Source: Harmothoe impar
Taxonomy: Eukaryota; Annelida; Polychaeta; Phyllodocida; Polynoidae
Length of the DNA: 64,000 bases
Assembly: GCA_947462335.1 (NCBI GenBank)
Contig: OX381714.1
Coordinates: forward strand, 34,744,025 to 34,808,024
Direction: 5' to 3'
This document shows, piece by piece, positions 21,167 to 35,000 of this stretch. The notes beneath the pieces are model-generated. The model saw only the letters and a list, made by a program, of their open reading frames with translations. It did not search any database and had not been told where the DNA came from. Every line of letters starts with the position of its first letter. Position 1 is the stretch's first letter. The position numbers and the translations under genes are program-made.

Positions 21167-23694
21167 TGGGTTATAGTGGAAAACTAAAGAAGAGCAAAAA
21201 AGGTTTGGAGGATATATTTATTGATTGATAAATAATGTATAATATAACATAAGGGAACGGGCGAAACTGTGCATATATATGTATGAATATGTATGGGTAT
21301 AGTAGATATACATTGAATAAGTGGGGGAGAAATAGTACACTTTAAGATACAAGTACAGTGAGATTAATATAAAAAGAGAAAAGAAAGTCGTCGCATACAT
21401 TAAGTCACATGTAAATCGGACAAGCCCAGTACGCGGGCCACGCAGTAAATAACGAATATAAGGAACATGTATATATAATGTTATAAGGTCCTGTAATGGT
21501 AGACTTGGCCACAATAAGAGTCAAAAGTTATATGGACTAAATATATTCAGCTCTGTGGCCAGGGCCTAGAGCCCGAGCAGGAAAGCAACAAATAAACTAG
21601 GATCCGGGCTGACACAGCTGGTGGGAAAGATAACAACGGTATAAAATCCAGGTCAGGAGATAAGCTAAGATCGGGAAGACGAACGGCGAATGGGGAACGC
21701 GGCCTCGGCGATGGGGGCAAGTAGTACAGGCAAATGGGGCTATGCGTCGGGGTTAGAATCCATGGAGCCGGGATGGCCGTGGCCGGGGTCTTCGAGAACA
21801 GCAGGTGGGGTAGGTAGCGAAGGAGGCGGTTAACCAGGGCCTCAAGGGCAGCAGGTGGGGTAGCTGGTGAAGGAGGCGATCACTAGGGCCTCGAGAGCAG
21901 CATAGGGGGTAGGCAACGACACAGGCTGAGGGCCGGCCCCGGGCACGACATGGCCACGACCATCCCATGCCTAATTTATCCAGGATGGTCTTGAGTAGGG
22001 CCGCCTAATGGCCAATCAATAGAGATGAGAGATGACGCTGACGAGCAATCAATAAGTGCTGGGTGCGGTCATGAAGGGAAGCTGAAATAAAGTAAAAGAA
22101 ACAAGTATAAGCCTAGGGGGGAAAGGAAAGCGCAGCCAGTTATCAGTGAGCGTTTGGGGAGTACGATCGAGAGCACCAGATGGCACTGAGTAGCTCCCGA
22201 GGAGTATGTGTGTGGTTCTAAAGGTTTAACATCGGTTTAACAGTGACTAACAACGGTCTTGTGATCTAAACGTTGGGAAATATGGACCATTGGAATCTGT
22301 GCATTTATGTATAACGTTTCAATTGGAGATATGGTATATCGACATTGCCACCGGAATTGTATATTGAATGTTCTATTCACATGCTAACCTGGAGTCCTAT
22401 GTTCTGGAGAGAACCATGGAGTTAGTGATACAGTATACCGGTTTTATAAGCATGGAACTGGAGAGTCAGTTGTATAGACTGGCCGACCTGATGAATTGGA
22501 AACTGATAGTATGTGTATACCCCGGATCTATAGTGGTGACCGGAGAGTAACTCTTAGATTGCACCTGTGTTCTCGTAAACCGATATCAGATCCATCGGTA
22601 TCATAGAGAAGCGTATGAGGTCGTCTTCGGGACATGTTGATGATTATGATATGGACATATAATAACCTAATTGAAAGCAGGTTGAAAGTATTTATTGGTT
22701 GACTGCGTGGAAACTTATACATTCTGGATTCCGTAAAGGATTCCTGCTGGATATTTATATGTATACTTTGCCTTGACTAAGGCCGTCGCGTATAATTATC
22801 AATGCAAGCCCTGGAGCTAAATGCTAGAAATGATGTACATATGTGAGCAGGCAAGCAGAAAGGGGTATCCCCGCGGGATTAGTACCATTTTTAGCCATGA
22901 GGGGGCTCCACCATGGCCAAAAATGGAAGAAACAGGCTAATAATTCGTTTTTAGTACTTTTTCCTGTAGAATTCAGTAGTTTCATACAAAACATTCCATT
23001 TTTGGTGAAAAGCCTCCATATTTGGAATGTAAAAAGAACGTTTTAGAGCCCAAATGTGTGTCTTTGTTGATATGTGTTGCCATGGAAACGTGATTTTCAT
23101 TTCAAATAAAGAAAATGAAGTAGCTCATTGATAGAATGATTCACGAGGATTACTATGGTCAACACAGAATAGAATTATCATTTCTAGATCAAAATCTATG
23201 GCCTATAGGATAAAAATGTATGATCATTTTCTAATTATTCTAATTATGCTAATTAGATAGAGATATCTAGGAAACTATTGGCCTTAGAGCTTATTGGGGT
23301 TTAAGATAGGGCAATGCCCACTCATATTCATATAGCCTTTTCTCAAAATCTAGAAATGATATCTTCTTGTGTGACATATCACTGGAAAGCTTATGATATC
23401 AATTTTAAAGTTGACATTTTCGTTGGATATCCCTTTCCCCTTGCCTGTACACATATCTCTATATATATGAAGGGAAGGCTGTGATTATAATATAAACCTG
23501 TGAAAGTGCTCTATATATACTATAACATCCACAACATCAAATAAAGCTGGATCTCACTACCCTTGCGTTATCCTTGGGCGGAAGCCTACCTCTGACTAGT
23601 TTACCCCATAGAGTAAGAGCGTAGAAGGCGAATATTGGACCCCATTTAAGTATACTAAAACGCTATGTTTATATAGGACATTAACTATAGCCCA
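21167..23694. mobile_element. Solo LTR (copy 1), interrupted by a 608-bp element
   Basis: It begins TGGGTTATAGTGG and ends ACTATAGCCCA (TG...CA), flanked by the 4-bp duplication CTGT (21163-21166 and 23695-23698). It is nearly identical to copy 2 at 25578-27492 apart from an insertion at 22843-23450. An AATAAA lies near the 3' end, within CATCAAATAAAGC. No internal retrotransposon genes are adjacent, so it is a solo LTR left by recombination. Confidence 0.8.
22843..23450. mobile_element. 608-bp DNA element inside solo LTR copy 1
   Basis: It is absent from the second LTR copy, which gives exact borders. It is flanked by ACATAT (22837-22842 and 23451-23456). The ends are imperfect inverted repeats sharing CAGGCAAG, GAAAGGG and TATCC. 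No transposase frame was found. Confidence 0.8.
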
Positions 23695-23892
23695 CTGTCC
23701 TTTTCTGTTTTCATACCAAGAGAAGGGTTCTTTTATAAATTATTTCCCTTGCTCAGCGTCCAGACGTGAGTGTACCTGACAGTGACAGGTGAGGTAGGTA
23801 ACAGGTGACAACCCCTTCTGCCCCCTTCCCTGCTGACAGCTCAGGTCAAGGGTCACCCTCACCCATACGGTCCACTCCCCTCCCCCATTTAT

Positions 23893-24283
23893 GTGACTAT
23901 ACATTGGGGTGCAGATGGGTCCCCCCTTGAGGTCGGAAAGTCGCCGAAATTAAGGGGTCCAGGTCGGAAAGTCCCTTTTTTTTACCCTTTATCCTATTGT
24001 ATTTTTTGCCCAAAAGTCGCTAGGTCGCTTTTATTATTGCAATAGGTCGAAAGTCGCCTCCAAAACGGCCCAGGTCGCCAGGTCGCTTTTGACCCATCTG
24101 CAGTCACATACATGGGGAGCCAGGATTATTGCCGTGTCGCCGTGTCGGATTTTATCCTATACATTCTGGCCTATAACTTCGTGTCCGTCGATTTCTAAAC
24201 CCCCCGTGTCGCCCGTGTCGATTTTAACAACCCCTCGTGTCGCTGTGTCGCCCGTGTCGAATTTTACCCATGTATAGTCACAT
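23893..24283. repeat. Two adjoining GTC-word elements with inverted ends
   Basis: Element A is bounded by TGCAGATGGGTC / GACCCATCTGCA (23910-23921, 24091-24102) and filled with AGGTCGnnAAGTCGC words. The next, to 24283, is filled with CGTGTCGCCGTGTCG words. The outer sequences TGTGACTATACAT (23893) and ATGTATAGTCACA (24271) are inverted as well. No coding frame. Confidence 0.65.
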
Positions 24284-24289
24284 TTATAA

Positions 24290-25270
24290 ATCACAGTCTC
24301 TTACATTGGCTTTGATTTGATCATGGTAGGGGATGGACTCACCACAATAAAGGACCTGGCCATGATTGTCAACTTAGTAACACTTTTTATCTGAGTGTAA
24401 ATTTGAATAAGTACATTTTTAGTTTATGTAACCAATGTCCCCATGAAATAAAATTCAAAAGGCCCAATGGGAGTAAAGGGGTATACAAAAATGTTTTAAA
24501 TAGCTATCGGGTGTTAAAATATGGACCCGTCTAAAATACGTGCGGGGTAAAATGATATTGAGGTTTCGAACTAAATGCTGGTGTCATTCCCGGGGTAAAT
24601 CCTACTTAAAATTAAAGGTTGAATGTCTGAATCTGTTTATTATGAAGCACCCAATAAAACAAACATGGAATCTCAGTTTTATGATGCTTTGAAGGTTGAA
24701 GGGCCTCAGACAACAAGGAAATACATTTGACAAGGAAGACAAGGTATCCACAGGCTTCAACCTCAGTTGAATTCCAACCTCACACTTAGAAATGTCAGCG
24801 TCAGGCCTCAGCCCAAATCCTACAGTTTGACTTTTGAATGCCGACTTTTATCCAGAGGTATTCTGGCCGTTTTAATTCACCCTCCCCATTCTGAATAATT
24901 ATGCAGTCGAGACTTTGAGTAAGGTGGCCCCCATTGTGCAAACGGTCTAAGTGAACCTTCCAAACCCATAAATGTCGTCCACTCGCGCGCAGACGACAAT
25001 TTTACAGGATTTATGTCCCGCGGATGCGGCCTGTCGTCTGCCGTGAGCTGCGCGCGCACAGATTCTGTTTCTGGTAATTAGCGCGGCAAACGCGGCATTC
25101 TGGGACACATGAGACGCAGGAAATGTGGGATTCTGGGATACATGAGACGCTATCAGGTGGAAGAAGGAGAGAGTAGCGATAAATATTAGCACCGTGATAT
25201 GTCAGAGCACTTGAGTTAGAATTATTGTACATGTGAACGTTTTGAACAGTTCTTTCGATTCAGAAGCTCC
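24290..25270. other. No gene seen
   Basis: Non-coding between repeat elements. Short frames only, without recognisable features. Two short direct repeats (GGGACACATGAGACGC / GGGATACATGAGACGC) occur near 25105-25150. Confidence 0.4.
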
Positions 25271-25278
25271 TACATTAT

Positions 25279-25518
25279 AGGGCCCCAGACGGGGGGTTGC
25301 TGTGTCACTTGTCGATTTTAAGAAATGTCAATGTCCCTTGTCGATTTTAAGAAAAGGGTTTTGTCACTTGTCACTGACACTGTAAAATTGTCACTAGGTC
25401 TCATGTCACTTGTCGATTTTAAGGAATGCCCATGTCACTTGTCGATTCTAAGAAATAGGTCTTGTCCCTTGTCACTAGGCTCATGTCGATTTGTCGATTT
25501 TACCCGTCTGGGGCCCTC
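25279..25518. mobile_element. GTC-word element with 14-bp inverted ends
   Basis: Ends GGGCCCCAGACGGG / CCCGTCTGGGGCCC, flanked by CATTAT on both sides. The interior is six to eight irregular units of TGTCACTTGTCGATTTTAAG. The core resembles 8760-8905 and 24110-24270, but the ends differ. Confidence 0.75.
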
Positions 25519-25577
25519 ATTATGTTTTGATGGTTTTAAGAGGCATGTGTGGTTGAGGTAGCTTATGGAGAAAGTTC

Positions 25578-27492
25578 TGGGTTATAGTGGAAAACTAAAG
25601 AAGAGCAAAAAAGGTTTGGAGGATATATTTATTGATTGATAAATAATGTATAATATAACATAAGGGAACGGGCGAAACTGTACATATATATGTATGAATA
25701 TGTATGGGTATAGTAGATATACATTGAATAAGTGGGGGGAAACAGTACACTTTAAGATACAAGTACAGTGAGATTAATATAATAAGAGAAAAGAAAGTCG
25801 TCGCATACATTAAGTCACATGTAAATCGGACAAGCCCAGTACGCGGGCCACACAGTAAATAACGAATATAAGGAACATATATATATAATGTTATAAGGTC
25901 CTGTAATGGTAGACTTGGCCACAATAAGAGTCAAAAGTTATATGGACTAAATATATTCAGCTCTGTGGCCAGGGCCTAGAGCCCGAGCAGGAAAGCAACA
26001 AATAGACTAGGATCCGGGCTGACACAGCTGGTGGGAAAGATAACACGGTATGAAATCCAGGTCAGGAGATAAGCTAAGATCGGGAAGACGAACGGCGAAT
26101 GGGGAACGCGGCCTCGGCGATGGGGGCAAGTAGTACAGGCAAATGGGGCTATGCGTCGGGGTTAGGATCCGTGGAGCCAGGACGGCCGTGGCCGGGGTCT
26201 TCGAGAACAGCAGGTGGGGTAGGTAGCGAAGGAGGCGGTTAACCAGGGCCTCAAGGGCAGCAGGTGGGGTAGCTGGTGAAGGAGGCGATCACTAGGGCCT
26301 CGAGAGCAGCATAGGGGGTAGGCAACGGCACAGGCTGAGGGCCGGCCCCGGGCACGACATGGCCGCGACCATCCCATGCCTAATTTATCCAGGATGGTCT
26401 TGAGTAGGGCCGCCTAATGGCCAATCAATAGAGATGAAAGATGACGCTGACGAGCAATCAATAAGTGCTGGGTGCTGTCGTGAAGGGAAGCTGAAATAAA
26501 GTAAAAGAAAACAAGTATAAGCCTGGGGGGAAAAGGAAAGCGCAGTCAGTTATCAGTGAGCGTTTGGGGAGTACGATCGAGAGCACCAGATGGCACTGTG
26601 TAACTCCTGAGGAGTATGTGTGTGGTTCTAAAGGATTAACATCGGTTTAACATTGACTAAACAACGGTCTTGTGATCTAACGTTGGGAAATATGGATCAT
26701 TGGAATCTGTGCATTTATGTATAATGTTTCAATGGGAGATATAGCATAACAACATTGCCACCGGAATGGTATATTGAATGGTCTATTCACATGCTAACCA
26801 GGGGTCCTATATTCTGGAGAGAACCATGGAGTTAGTGATACAGTATACCGGTTTTATAAGCATGGAACTGGAGAGTCAATTGTATGGGCTGGCCGACCTG
26901 ATGAATTGGAAACTGATAGTATGTGTGTACCCCGGATCCATAGTGGTGACCGGAGAGTAACCCTTAGATTGCACCTGTGTTCTCGTAAACCGATATCCGA
27001 TCCATCGATATCATAGAGAAGCGTATGAGGTCGTCTTCGAGACATGTTGATGATTATGATATGGACATATAATGACCTAATTGAAAGAAGGTTGAAAGTA
27101 TTTATTGGTTGACTGCGTGGAGACTTATACATTCTGGATTCCATAAAGGATTCCTGCTGGATATTTATATGTATACTTTGCCTTAACTAAGGCCGTCGCG
27201 TATAATTATCAATGCAAGCCCTGGAGCTAAATGCTAGAAATGATGTACATATCTCTCTATATATATGAAGGGAAGGCTGTGATTATAATATAAACCTGTG
27301 AAAGTGCTCTATATATACTATAACATCTATAACATCAAATAAAGCTGGATCTCACTACCCTTGCGTTATCCTTGGGCGGAAGCCTACCTCTGACTAGTTT
27401 ACCCCATAGAGTAAGAGCGTAGAAGGCGAATGTTGAACCCCATTTAAGTATACTAAAACGCTATGGTTATATAGGACATTAACTATAGCCCA
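25578..27492. mobile_element. Solo LTR (copy 2), 1915 bp
   Basis: TG...CA ends and a 4-bp duplication GTTC (25574-25577, 27493-27496). It is the uninterrupted version of copy 1 at 21167-23694. Differences are scattered single bases and small indels. It contains no gene. Confidence 0.85.
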
Positions 27493-27995
27493 GTTCACCC
27501 TTTAAGGACGGCATAGTTCTCAATGGACACTTATCTTTGTATCGTTATGATGCACACATCAAGCACTGTCGAATAACTTGCTGGCGCTGAATTGGTGCAG
27601 CATGTTGATTTTATGTACTCTTATGGGAGCACAGGTACACGTATATATCAAGCCAGGTAAAGCACGTTAAAGAGTTAATATCTCCCAACACTTTCCTGGT
27701 TAGAAGTCCCCATCTGTCTGACTCGGAGTTGATTGACATCTGTCACTGACTCCCCCCTCCCCGCCCTCAGCTCATACCCCAGCAGCATTACTCCCAGAAA
27801 TTACACCAACCCTATACAGGCCACTAGCGGTATACATTTTAGACCAACAAAATAACTCCCTCCGTGCATGCACTGTGGAATTCTCGTGGTAGCAACAGCA
27901 TGGTACCCATTGTCTCTTGTCAGTAACAACTTAAGGTTAAATAATAGCTGCACCAATCAGAGGACAATCAGCTCGACCCCTATACCCTCTAGTAC

Positions 27996-28166
27996 CAGGG
28001 GCGGACCCAGGAATTTGAAAAGGGGGGGGTCCACCAAACACCAAAGTACCGAAAAATGACGCGCCGCGACTCGCGGCGGATCGAATTATCATTAAAATTT
28101 TTTTAATTTTTTTCCAAAAGGGGGGGGGTCCTGACCCCCAGAACCCCCCCTCTGGATCCGCCCCTG
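27996..28166. mobile_element. 171-bp MITE with CAGGGGCGG ends
   Basis: Inverted ends CAGGGGCGGACCCAG / CTGGATCCGCCCCTG with a 5-bp flank AGTAC on both sides (27991-27995, 28167-28171). The CAGGGGCGGATCCAG terminus is familiar from non-autonomous elements in many animals. Confidence 0.85.
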
Positions 28167-29440
28167 AGTACCAGCTTAAATAATGGCCGCGCCCACAGGG
28201 CAATCAGCTCGACCCCTATACCCCCTCCCCACCCTGCAGAACGCAATGCAAGGAAATACTTTTTTTATACACCCCTTTATATAAATCGTTACTACTCCCC
28301 ATAGCTCATGTATATAACCTGATATGAAATGGGACACATAATAAAGAGGCATAATAGAGGCGTATTTGGTTGAACAAATAAATCGAATATACGATTTAAA
28401 TGACCATTATATATGCCCAGTTTATAAGCCCATACATGTACTGGGGTATGTGAGACAGGCGGGATGACGGCTGACGTAGAGAAGATTGATGAGGGCGCCC
28501 CTAATGGAAATCTTGCTGTACTACCCGTGGTTCCCGCTGCGGCCGCTGAGGGCGCTAATGGCGGGGGGACGTGCACAAATGGTGCTCAAATAGTGTGCAC
28601 CTGAGGGCCGGGAGGGGGGGGGGGGGGGCAGAAGAGGGACCTTTTTGTATTGTAAGGTCTGCTAATGTATATTGGTATTGGCGTAAGGGGCGGGGTTTGA
28701 GATGGAAGAGGCCCTGGGGGTTGGGGGTTGGATAGCGGTAGGACACATGTAGTATATGATAGGAATGGCCCTCATCTGAAGTGATTGCGTGGTATCCAAA
28801 ACAGCTGTGTAGGTAAATGAATATATCCACTGTAAAATCATTCCATAAAATAAACAAAAAAGCGATGCCCTTTCAACTTTGTCGCCATGATGCATGAATG
28901 CAGCTATGGTGAGCATATTCGTCAGGGCTGTATCCCGGGGACTGCATTCATGCAGCATGTCAAAACTGCAGGGTTGATCTATACCTATGTCAAATGGGGT
29001 CGATATGATGCACCAATGCAGCGCGGGCGAGTTACTCGCCGGCACTGTGTTATTGCATGGTGAGGACAGAGATTACATTAAGGCAACTTCCCGTCCTTAA
29101 AGGGTTAAGACGATGTTTGAATCCCAATAATATTCGGACGTGCATGCTACCAAACACAGGTAATCTAAAGGGCAAGTTGTCAGCCTCGTGGTATAGATTC
29201 CACCCACACCCATAACAAATTAAAGTAGGATGTACAAAAAGGAATTTTCGAATATACTATCTTTAATCACCGTCTCAAAATGGCTAAAACATGCCCTGGG
29301 ATTATATGTACTGTAACAGTTATAGGCATCGCATTGAGTCCTTAATTGGTATGCTATCCTTACTGTTCGTCATCTCAATTATCCCTTCCTCTCCTCCCAA
29401 TCCGTGCCCAAGCCCCTGCCTGCATGCATATATACCCCTA

Positions 29441-29609
29441 CACTGTAAAAAGTTGGTTGCCATTTTTATATGTGTACAGTAGATTCTACTGTAGGTGTAC
29501 AGTTCATTGTAGGTAAACAGTAGAATCTACTATAAATCTACAGTAGATTCTACTGTAAACCCATTCTACAGTAGATTCTACTGTGTACCTACAATAACTA
29601 TTTACAGTG
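29441..29609. mobile_element. 169-bp MITE with CACTGTAAA ends
   Basis: Ends CACTGTAAA / TTTACAGTG, flanked by TA. The interior is a series of palindromes ACAGTAGATTCTACTGT. Confidence 0.85.
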
Positions 29610-31004
29610 TACCTATATATTAAGCCCAAATTTAGCCCAAAAATCGGGGATGCGCCCCCTTTTCTTTTCCAAGTTGAGGGGCGCGCCCCGTCCCTTTCTC
29701 AAGTCTGGATCCCCCACGTGCATTTGGCCTGCTTGACTGCCCTGCCTATCTATTAAACGCTCACTGCCTATCTGCCTCTCATATTCTCCCACTCCCCCAC
29801 CCATCCCGGATTTCATTCCCAAGAGGGCTACTGTACCACGGTATGTCCTCACCCCACCCCAACCCCTGCCCCAGGGCCCCCATCTCCGACGGACGTGCGA
29901 CGCTCATTTAGCGGCGGCACGTGGCTGAGATAATCATCCCGCACTTACAGCCCTACCTGCCTTCTGATTGGCTGACTTCCTCCCACCCCCTAATCACCCC
30001 CACCCCATCTGTACCCCTGACCAGTGGTCAGTCTCTGGTCACTACCCGGTGCCCCTAGCAGCAGTAGTTACCTAGTTACCTGAGCGGGATCAGCAAGGTG
30101 TGTAGTGTGGGGGCAGTGGTCACCATTACCAGATCACCAGGTAATTATCTACCAAGGATTGCCAAGGTCATTAGGGGGATTGCCAAGGTCATTAGAGGTC
30201 ACCTGGAGGAAGGTCAAATGTCGCAATCCTTGCACAGGTGAGTGAGGGAGACCAAGTTAACCAAGGAAACTGGAGCGAAGAATGGTGACTGTGGGGTGGT
30301 GTGTAGTATTATAATGTCATCAAAAACAAACTAGAATTTATTCACATAAATAGGTTTTCTATTTTTCCTTTCTGTTTGAACACCTATTTGATCCACATTG
30401 AGATACAAAATGACCATCCCTGACCATTTTTCAGCAAGTCGGTATGTTGTAGAATATACATTTGAGGTTTTTTTCTAGTATATAGAGTGTATATTGACTG
30501 ATTACATCTGCATTCTTGAACTTGATTTAGTTCAGGAATAGTATACATGAGGTATTCTCCGTTCTTGCAATACCATACAACAGACTACCAAATTGGGCCC
30601 TATATCTTTAAAAAGTGACCGTGTGTTCCTTTACCTTACCTCCTTTGGTATTGCCATAGATGTACAAAGAAGCCAACGCAAAAACTATGAGTTGAGTATA
30701 TGTTAATTTCTATTTGGCAAATATCTCACATGGGGGGAGTTTTTTCAGCCATGAGAAATAATCACGCTCAGACAAACACATTCACATAAACAAGATGAAC
30801 ATCTTCTTGGAAAGGTGGTGAATTTTAAATTTAGCGACTGCATTAGTAACAAAAAAGACTAGGACTATATAGATCGGTAATATCGCCCCTCATACGGTAT
30901 GAGAGTAGCCTAAACAAATGAGTTTAGTATTATATGGATGTGTATGCCAGATTTAGTTTAGTCTTTAATACATGCGTCTGTGTGTCAGTATAGACGTGTG
31001 CCAA

Positions 31005-31408
31005 GGCCAAAAAAAAGAGGGTGTGTTTCAGGTTACATAGTCTTAAAATCGAGGTAGAGTAGGTCGGATTTTTTAAAATTTTTAATATTTTCTTTTTACT
31101 TTGAACTGAAAAGTACCCCAAAATTGACGCACAAACTTCAGCGCCGACTCGCCGACAACGGTGTCGACTCGTAGACTATCAAATTGACCCTGAAATAGGC
31201 CCAAAATGACTTAAAACATTAATATTTTGTCAATATTGGATAAAAGTTTCTCGCTGACTTCGACATTGACTCATAGACTATCAAATTGACCCTGAAATAG
31301 CCCCAAATTACTTAAATTCTTTTCAAAATTGGATAAAAATTTCTAGGGTCGGCCCTGTTTTGCTAGGTAGGGTCGGGTAACCTGAAACCCTTTTCTTTTA
31401 ATTTGGCC
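31005..31408. mobile_element. 404-bp MITE with GGCCAAAAAAAA ends
   Basis: Inverted ends GGCCAAAAAAAAGAGGG / CCTTTTCTTTTAATTTGGCC, each followed inward by CAGGTTAC or its complement. It is the same family as 38106-38393. It abuts the possible exon at 31403-31577. Confidence 0.7.
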
Positions 31409-31577
31409 CAACAAGGTCCTCCTGTTTTCTTGAGCCAGAAACAGAAGCTGTTTTCAGTGATATGGGAAAATGCCAGGAATATGGTTTGTCGGATGATCTC
31501 CTCCGTTCTGAGAAATGATGATCCAGAACTATTGAAGTTAGCAATTCACATTTCTGAATTTCTTTCAAATAAATATG
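31403..31577 (+). CDS. Possible upstream exon of the RFX gene
   Basis: An open, helical segment (ARNMVCRMISSVLRNDDPEL, LAIHISEFLSNKY) ends at a weak GT at 31578. That would leave one base of a codon, which is the phase needed by the acceptor at 32089. I do not recognise the sequence. The donor is poor and the 5' limit is unknown; the segment could equally belong to another gene or be chance. Confidence 0.25.
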
Positions 31578-32088
31578 GTCGGTACCATTTTCCTAGTGAT
31601 ACTTGCTAGGGGTACTTGAGACCTGTTTCGGCCATACTTATGTGTATAACAATATAAGTGCTGTATAATTACGAAGCGCATTTATCGTCATGATGAATGA
31701 ATGCAGCCATGATGAGTGACTCATTATAGCTGGTTCTGCATTCATTACTCTCAGGTGAGAGTGGTTTTAGCGACAATGACGCTGACTTTTCTGAGTGTGC
31801 TTAGGTAAGCCAGGGAGCTATGTGACTCCCCTAGGTGACTCCCTTATGTCAGCAAGGGAGTCACCCATGCGTCCTTATGCAGTCCGGGCTCCTCTAAAGA
31901 GGGAAGTCATTCTGGAGGCAACCTGGACTACCATTCGAAGCTTTTCTTTTCTCTGTGTATACTGGTAATCATTTCCTAGAATTCAAATCGGGCATTTCCT
32001 AGAATTCAAATCATCCCCGCACTCTTTCCTTGCAGTTTCTGTGATTTTTAGTTTCTATAATAGTAACCCAATTGTTCTTTCCTCTTAG

Positions 32089-35000
32089 ACTTGGACCTGA
32101 ATGAGTTGGTACACCTGAGGTGGGTCATGTCCCAGATGCAGGCCGAGTACGCATGCGTGGAGGCTGCTTCACGTGCATTTGATGACGTCATACCTAGCAG
32201 CCCCCACGTCATGACGTCACGCTATACGTCACAGAGTGTGGGGACGCCGTCACCAGACTTACCCTACTTCAACTACACGCGGCAAAATGCTGCCGCTACC
32301 ATACAGTGGTGAGTCTCAGTTTCACTTTATCATATTGCGACACGTGGCAGATACAACACTGCGGCCACTATGGCACAATCATAGAGATATATAAGTTCTT
32401 GGCAATAATAGGTCCTAAGTCCTTGAAACGCATCACTTTGACAGTGATGCGTTTCAATATCACTTTTAGTACCTTCCTAAAGAAATCTATTTATTTATGG
32501 AAATGGTAGAGAACGTGAATCATGGCTATGCAACCTCATGCAGGAGGATCCTGTAAGAAATATGAAGGCATAGCCCGACGAAAAATGTGGAAATCTCGAC
32601 ATAATTTGATGCATTTTATGAGCAATTTGGGCATTTCTTTATATAACTACAAAAGAATGACTATAATGAGCATTTCCAAGATATTGGGGGTGGGGGCTGG
32701 TGGCCAAAAGATACTTTGCCCCCCCCTATGTCTATGATTGGGGTACCTGCCCCCCTGCCCCCACTCCAATATGATCAGAGCTATTTCACCAATTTCTGTA
32801 TACTACTATGCCTGAGCTACTCCCCCCTTTCTGTTTATTACTATGACCTGAGCTACTCTCCTATTTCTGTATACTCTAATGCCTGAGTTATTCCCACAGT
32901 TCTGTATCCTACTTACTATGGCCTGAGCTAGTTCCCCATTTCTGTATACTACTATGCCTGAGCTACTCCCACATTGCTGTATACTACTATGCCTGAGCTA
33001 CTCCCCCATTGCTGTATACTACTATGCCTGAGCTACTACCCTATTGCTGTTTACTACTTTGGCCTGAGCTACTCCTCCATTTCTGTATCTTACTATGGCC
33101 TGAGCTAGTTCCCCACTTCCGTATACTACTATGCCTGAGCTCCCACATTGCTGTATACTACTTTGGCCTGAGCTACTCCTCTATTTCTGTATACTACTAT
33201 GACCTGAGCTACTGCCCCATTGCTGGATACTACTATGACCTGAGTAACTCCCCGAGCTTATCCCCCTGTTCTGTATATTACTATGACCTGAGTTACTCCC
33301 CTATTTTTGTATACTATACTTTGGCCTGAGCTACTCACCCATTGCTGTATACTACTGTGCCTGCTGTACTCCCACAGTTCTATATCCTACTACAAAAATG
33401 TATAGCCTGAGCTAGTTCCCCATTTCTGTATACTACTTTGGCCTGAGCTTCTCCTCCATTTCTGTATCCTACTATGGCCTCAGCTAGTTCCCCATTTCTG
33501 TATAATACTATGCCTGAGGTCCCACATTGCTGTATACTACTTTGGCCTGAGCTACTCCTCTATTTCTCTATACTACTATGACCTGAGCTACTACCCCATT
33601 GCTGTATACTGCTTTGGTCTGAGCTACTGCCCCATTTCTGTATCCTACTATGGCCTGAGCTAGTTCCCCATTTCTGTATCCTACTATGCCTGAGCTACTC
33701 CCCCATTTCTGTATACTACTATGCCTGAGCTACTCCCCCATTGCTGTATACTACTGTGCCTGCTGTACTCCCACAGTTCTGTATCCTACTATAGCCTGAG
33801 CTAGTTCCCCATTTCTGTATACTACTTTGGCCTGAGCTACTCCTCCATTTCTGTATCCTACTATGGCCTCAGCTAGTTCCCCATTTCTGTATAATACTAT
33901 GCCTGAGCTCCCACATTGCTGTATACTACTTTGGCCTGAGCTACCCCTTTAGTTCTGTATCCTACTATGACCTGAGCTACTACCCCATTGCTGTATACTG
34001 CTTTGGTCTGAGCTACTGCCCCAGTTCTGTATCCTACTATGGCCTGAGCTAGTTCCCCATTTCTGTATCCTACTATGCCTGAGCTACTCCCCCATTGCTG
34101 TATACTAGTGTAGGGGCTAGGGTTATACGGGTTGTTATATGACGAGTTCTGTTGGATGCTGTGTTGCGAGCTCAGTCCGAACCTTGGGCTTGGGGTATGG
34201 ACAGAGGTCGCTATAGGCTTCCGGTCTGCGTGTGCGCGCGCAGGCTGGCTGCCTATATATACCCAGCATCTGATGGGACTCGTCGGTTACTCTGAACCAC
34301 GCTGGTGAGGAGACCCTGTGATCATTACGGCTGATTCGCCTACTGACCCGTTCCGAACTCTATAGGGAGTTCGCACACATAGATACTGCCTGTCTAGGTT
34401 CTTGAATAAACCTATTGATTCGCAACCTGTAAACACTTGATCCGAACTGTGTTGACTTTGTTCTTTAATTGATACTCTACCAATATCATAGAGACACAAA
34501 GTATCGTTTATTACACTACTATGCCTGAGCTACTCTCCCATTGCTGTATACTACTGTGCCTGCTGTACTCCCACAGTTCTGTATCCTACTATAGCCTTAG
34601 CTAGTTCCCCATTTCTGTATACTACTTTGGCCTGAGCTACTCCTCCATTTCTGTATCCTACTATGGCCTCAGCTAGTTCCCCATTTCTGTATAATACTAT
34701 GCCTGAGCTCCCACATTGCTGTATACTACTTTGGCCTGAGCTACCCCTTTAGTTCTGTATCCTACTATGACCTGAGCTACTACCCCATTGCTGTATACTG
34801 CTTTGGTCTGAGCTACTGCCCCAGTTCTGTATCCTACTATGGCCTGAGCTAGTTCCCCATTTCTGTATCCTACTATGCCTGAGCTACTCCCCCATTGCTG
34901 TATACTAGTGTAGGGGCTAGGGTTATACGGGTTGTTATATGACGAGTTCTGTTGGATGCTGTGTTGCGAGCTCAGTCCGAACCTTGGGCTTGGGGTATGG

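Larger units (their letters stand above)
27497..31000. other. No gene; dispersed small elements
   Basis: Contains copies of the TGCATnnATGCA family (27500-27690, 28865-29105), the two MITEs listed separately, a G run at 28610-28629, and promoter-like sequence near 29880-30100 (GC-rich, with CACGTG and GATTGGCT). The latter could be the RFX promoter region, but no transcript evidence can be read. Confidence 0.4.
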
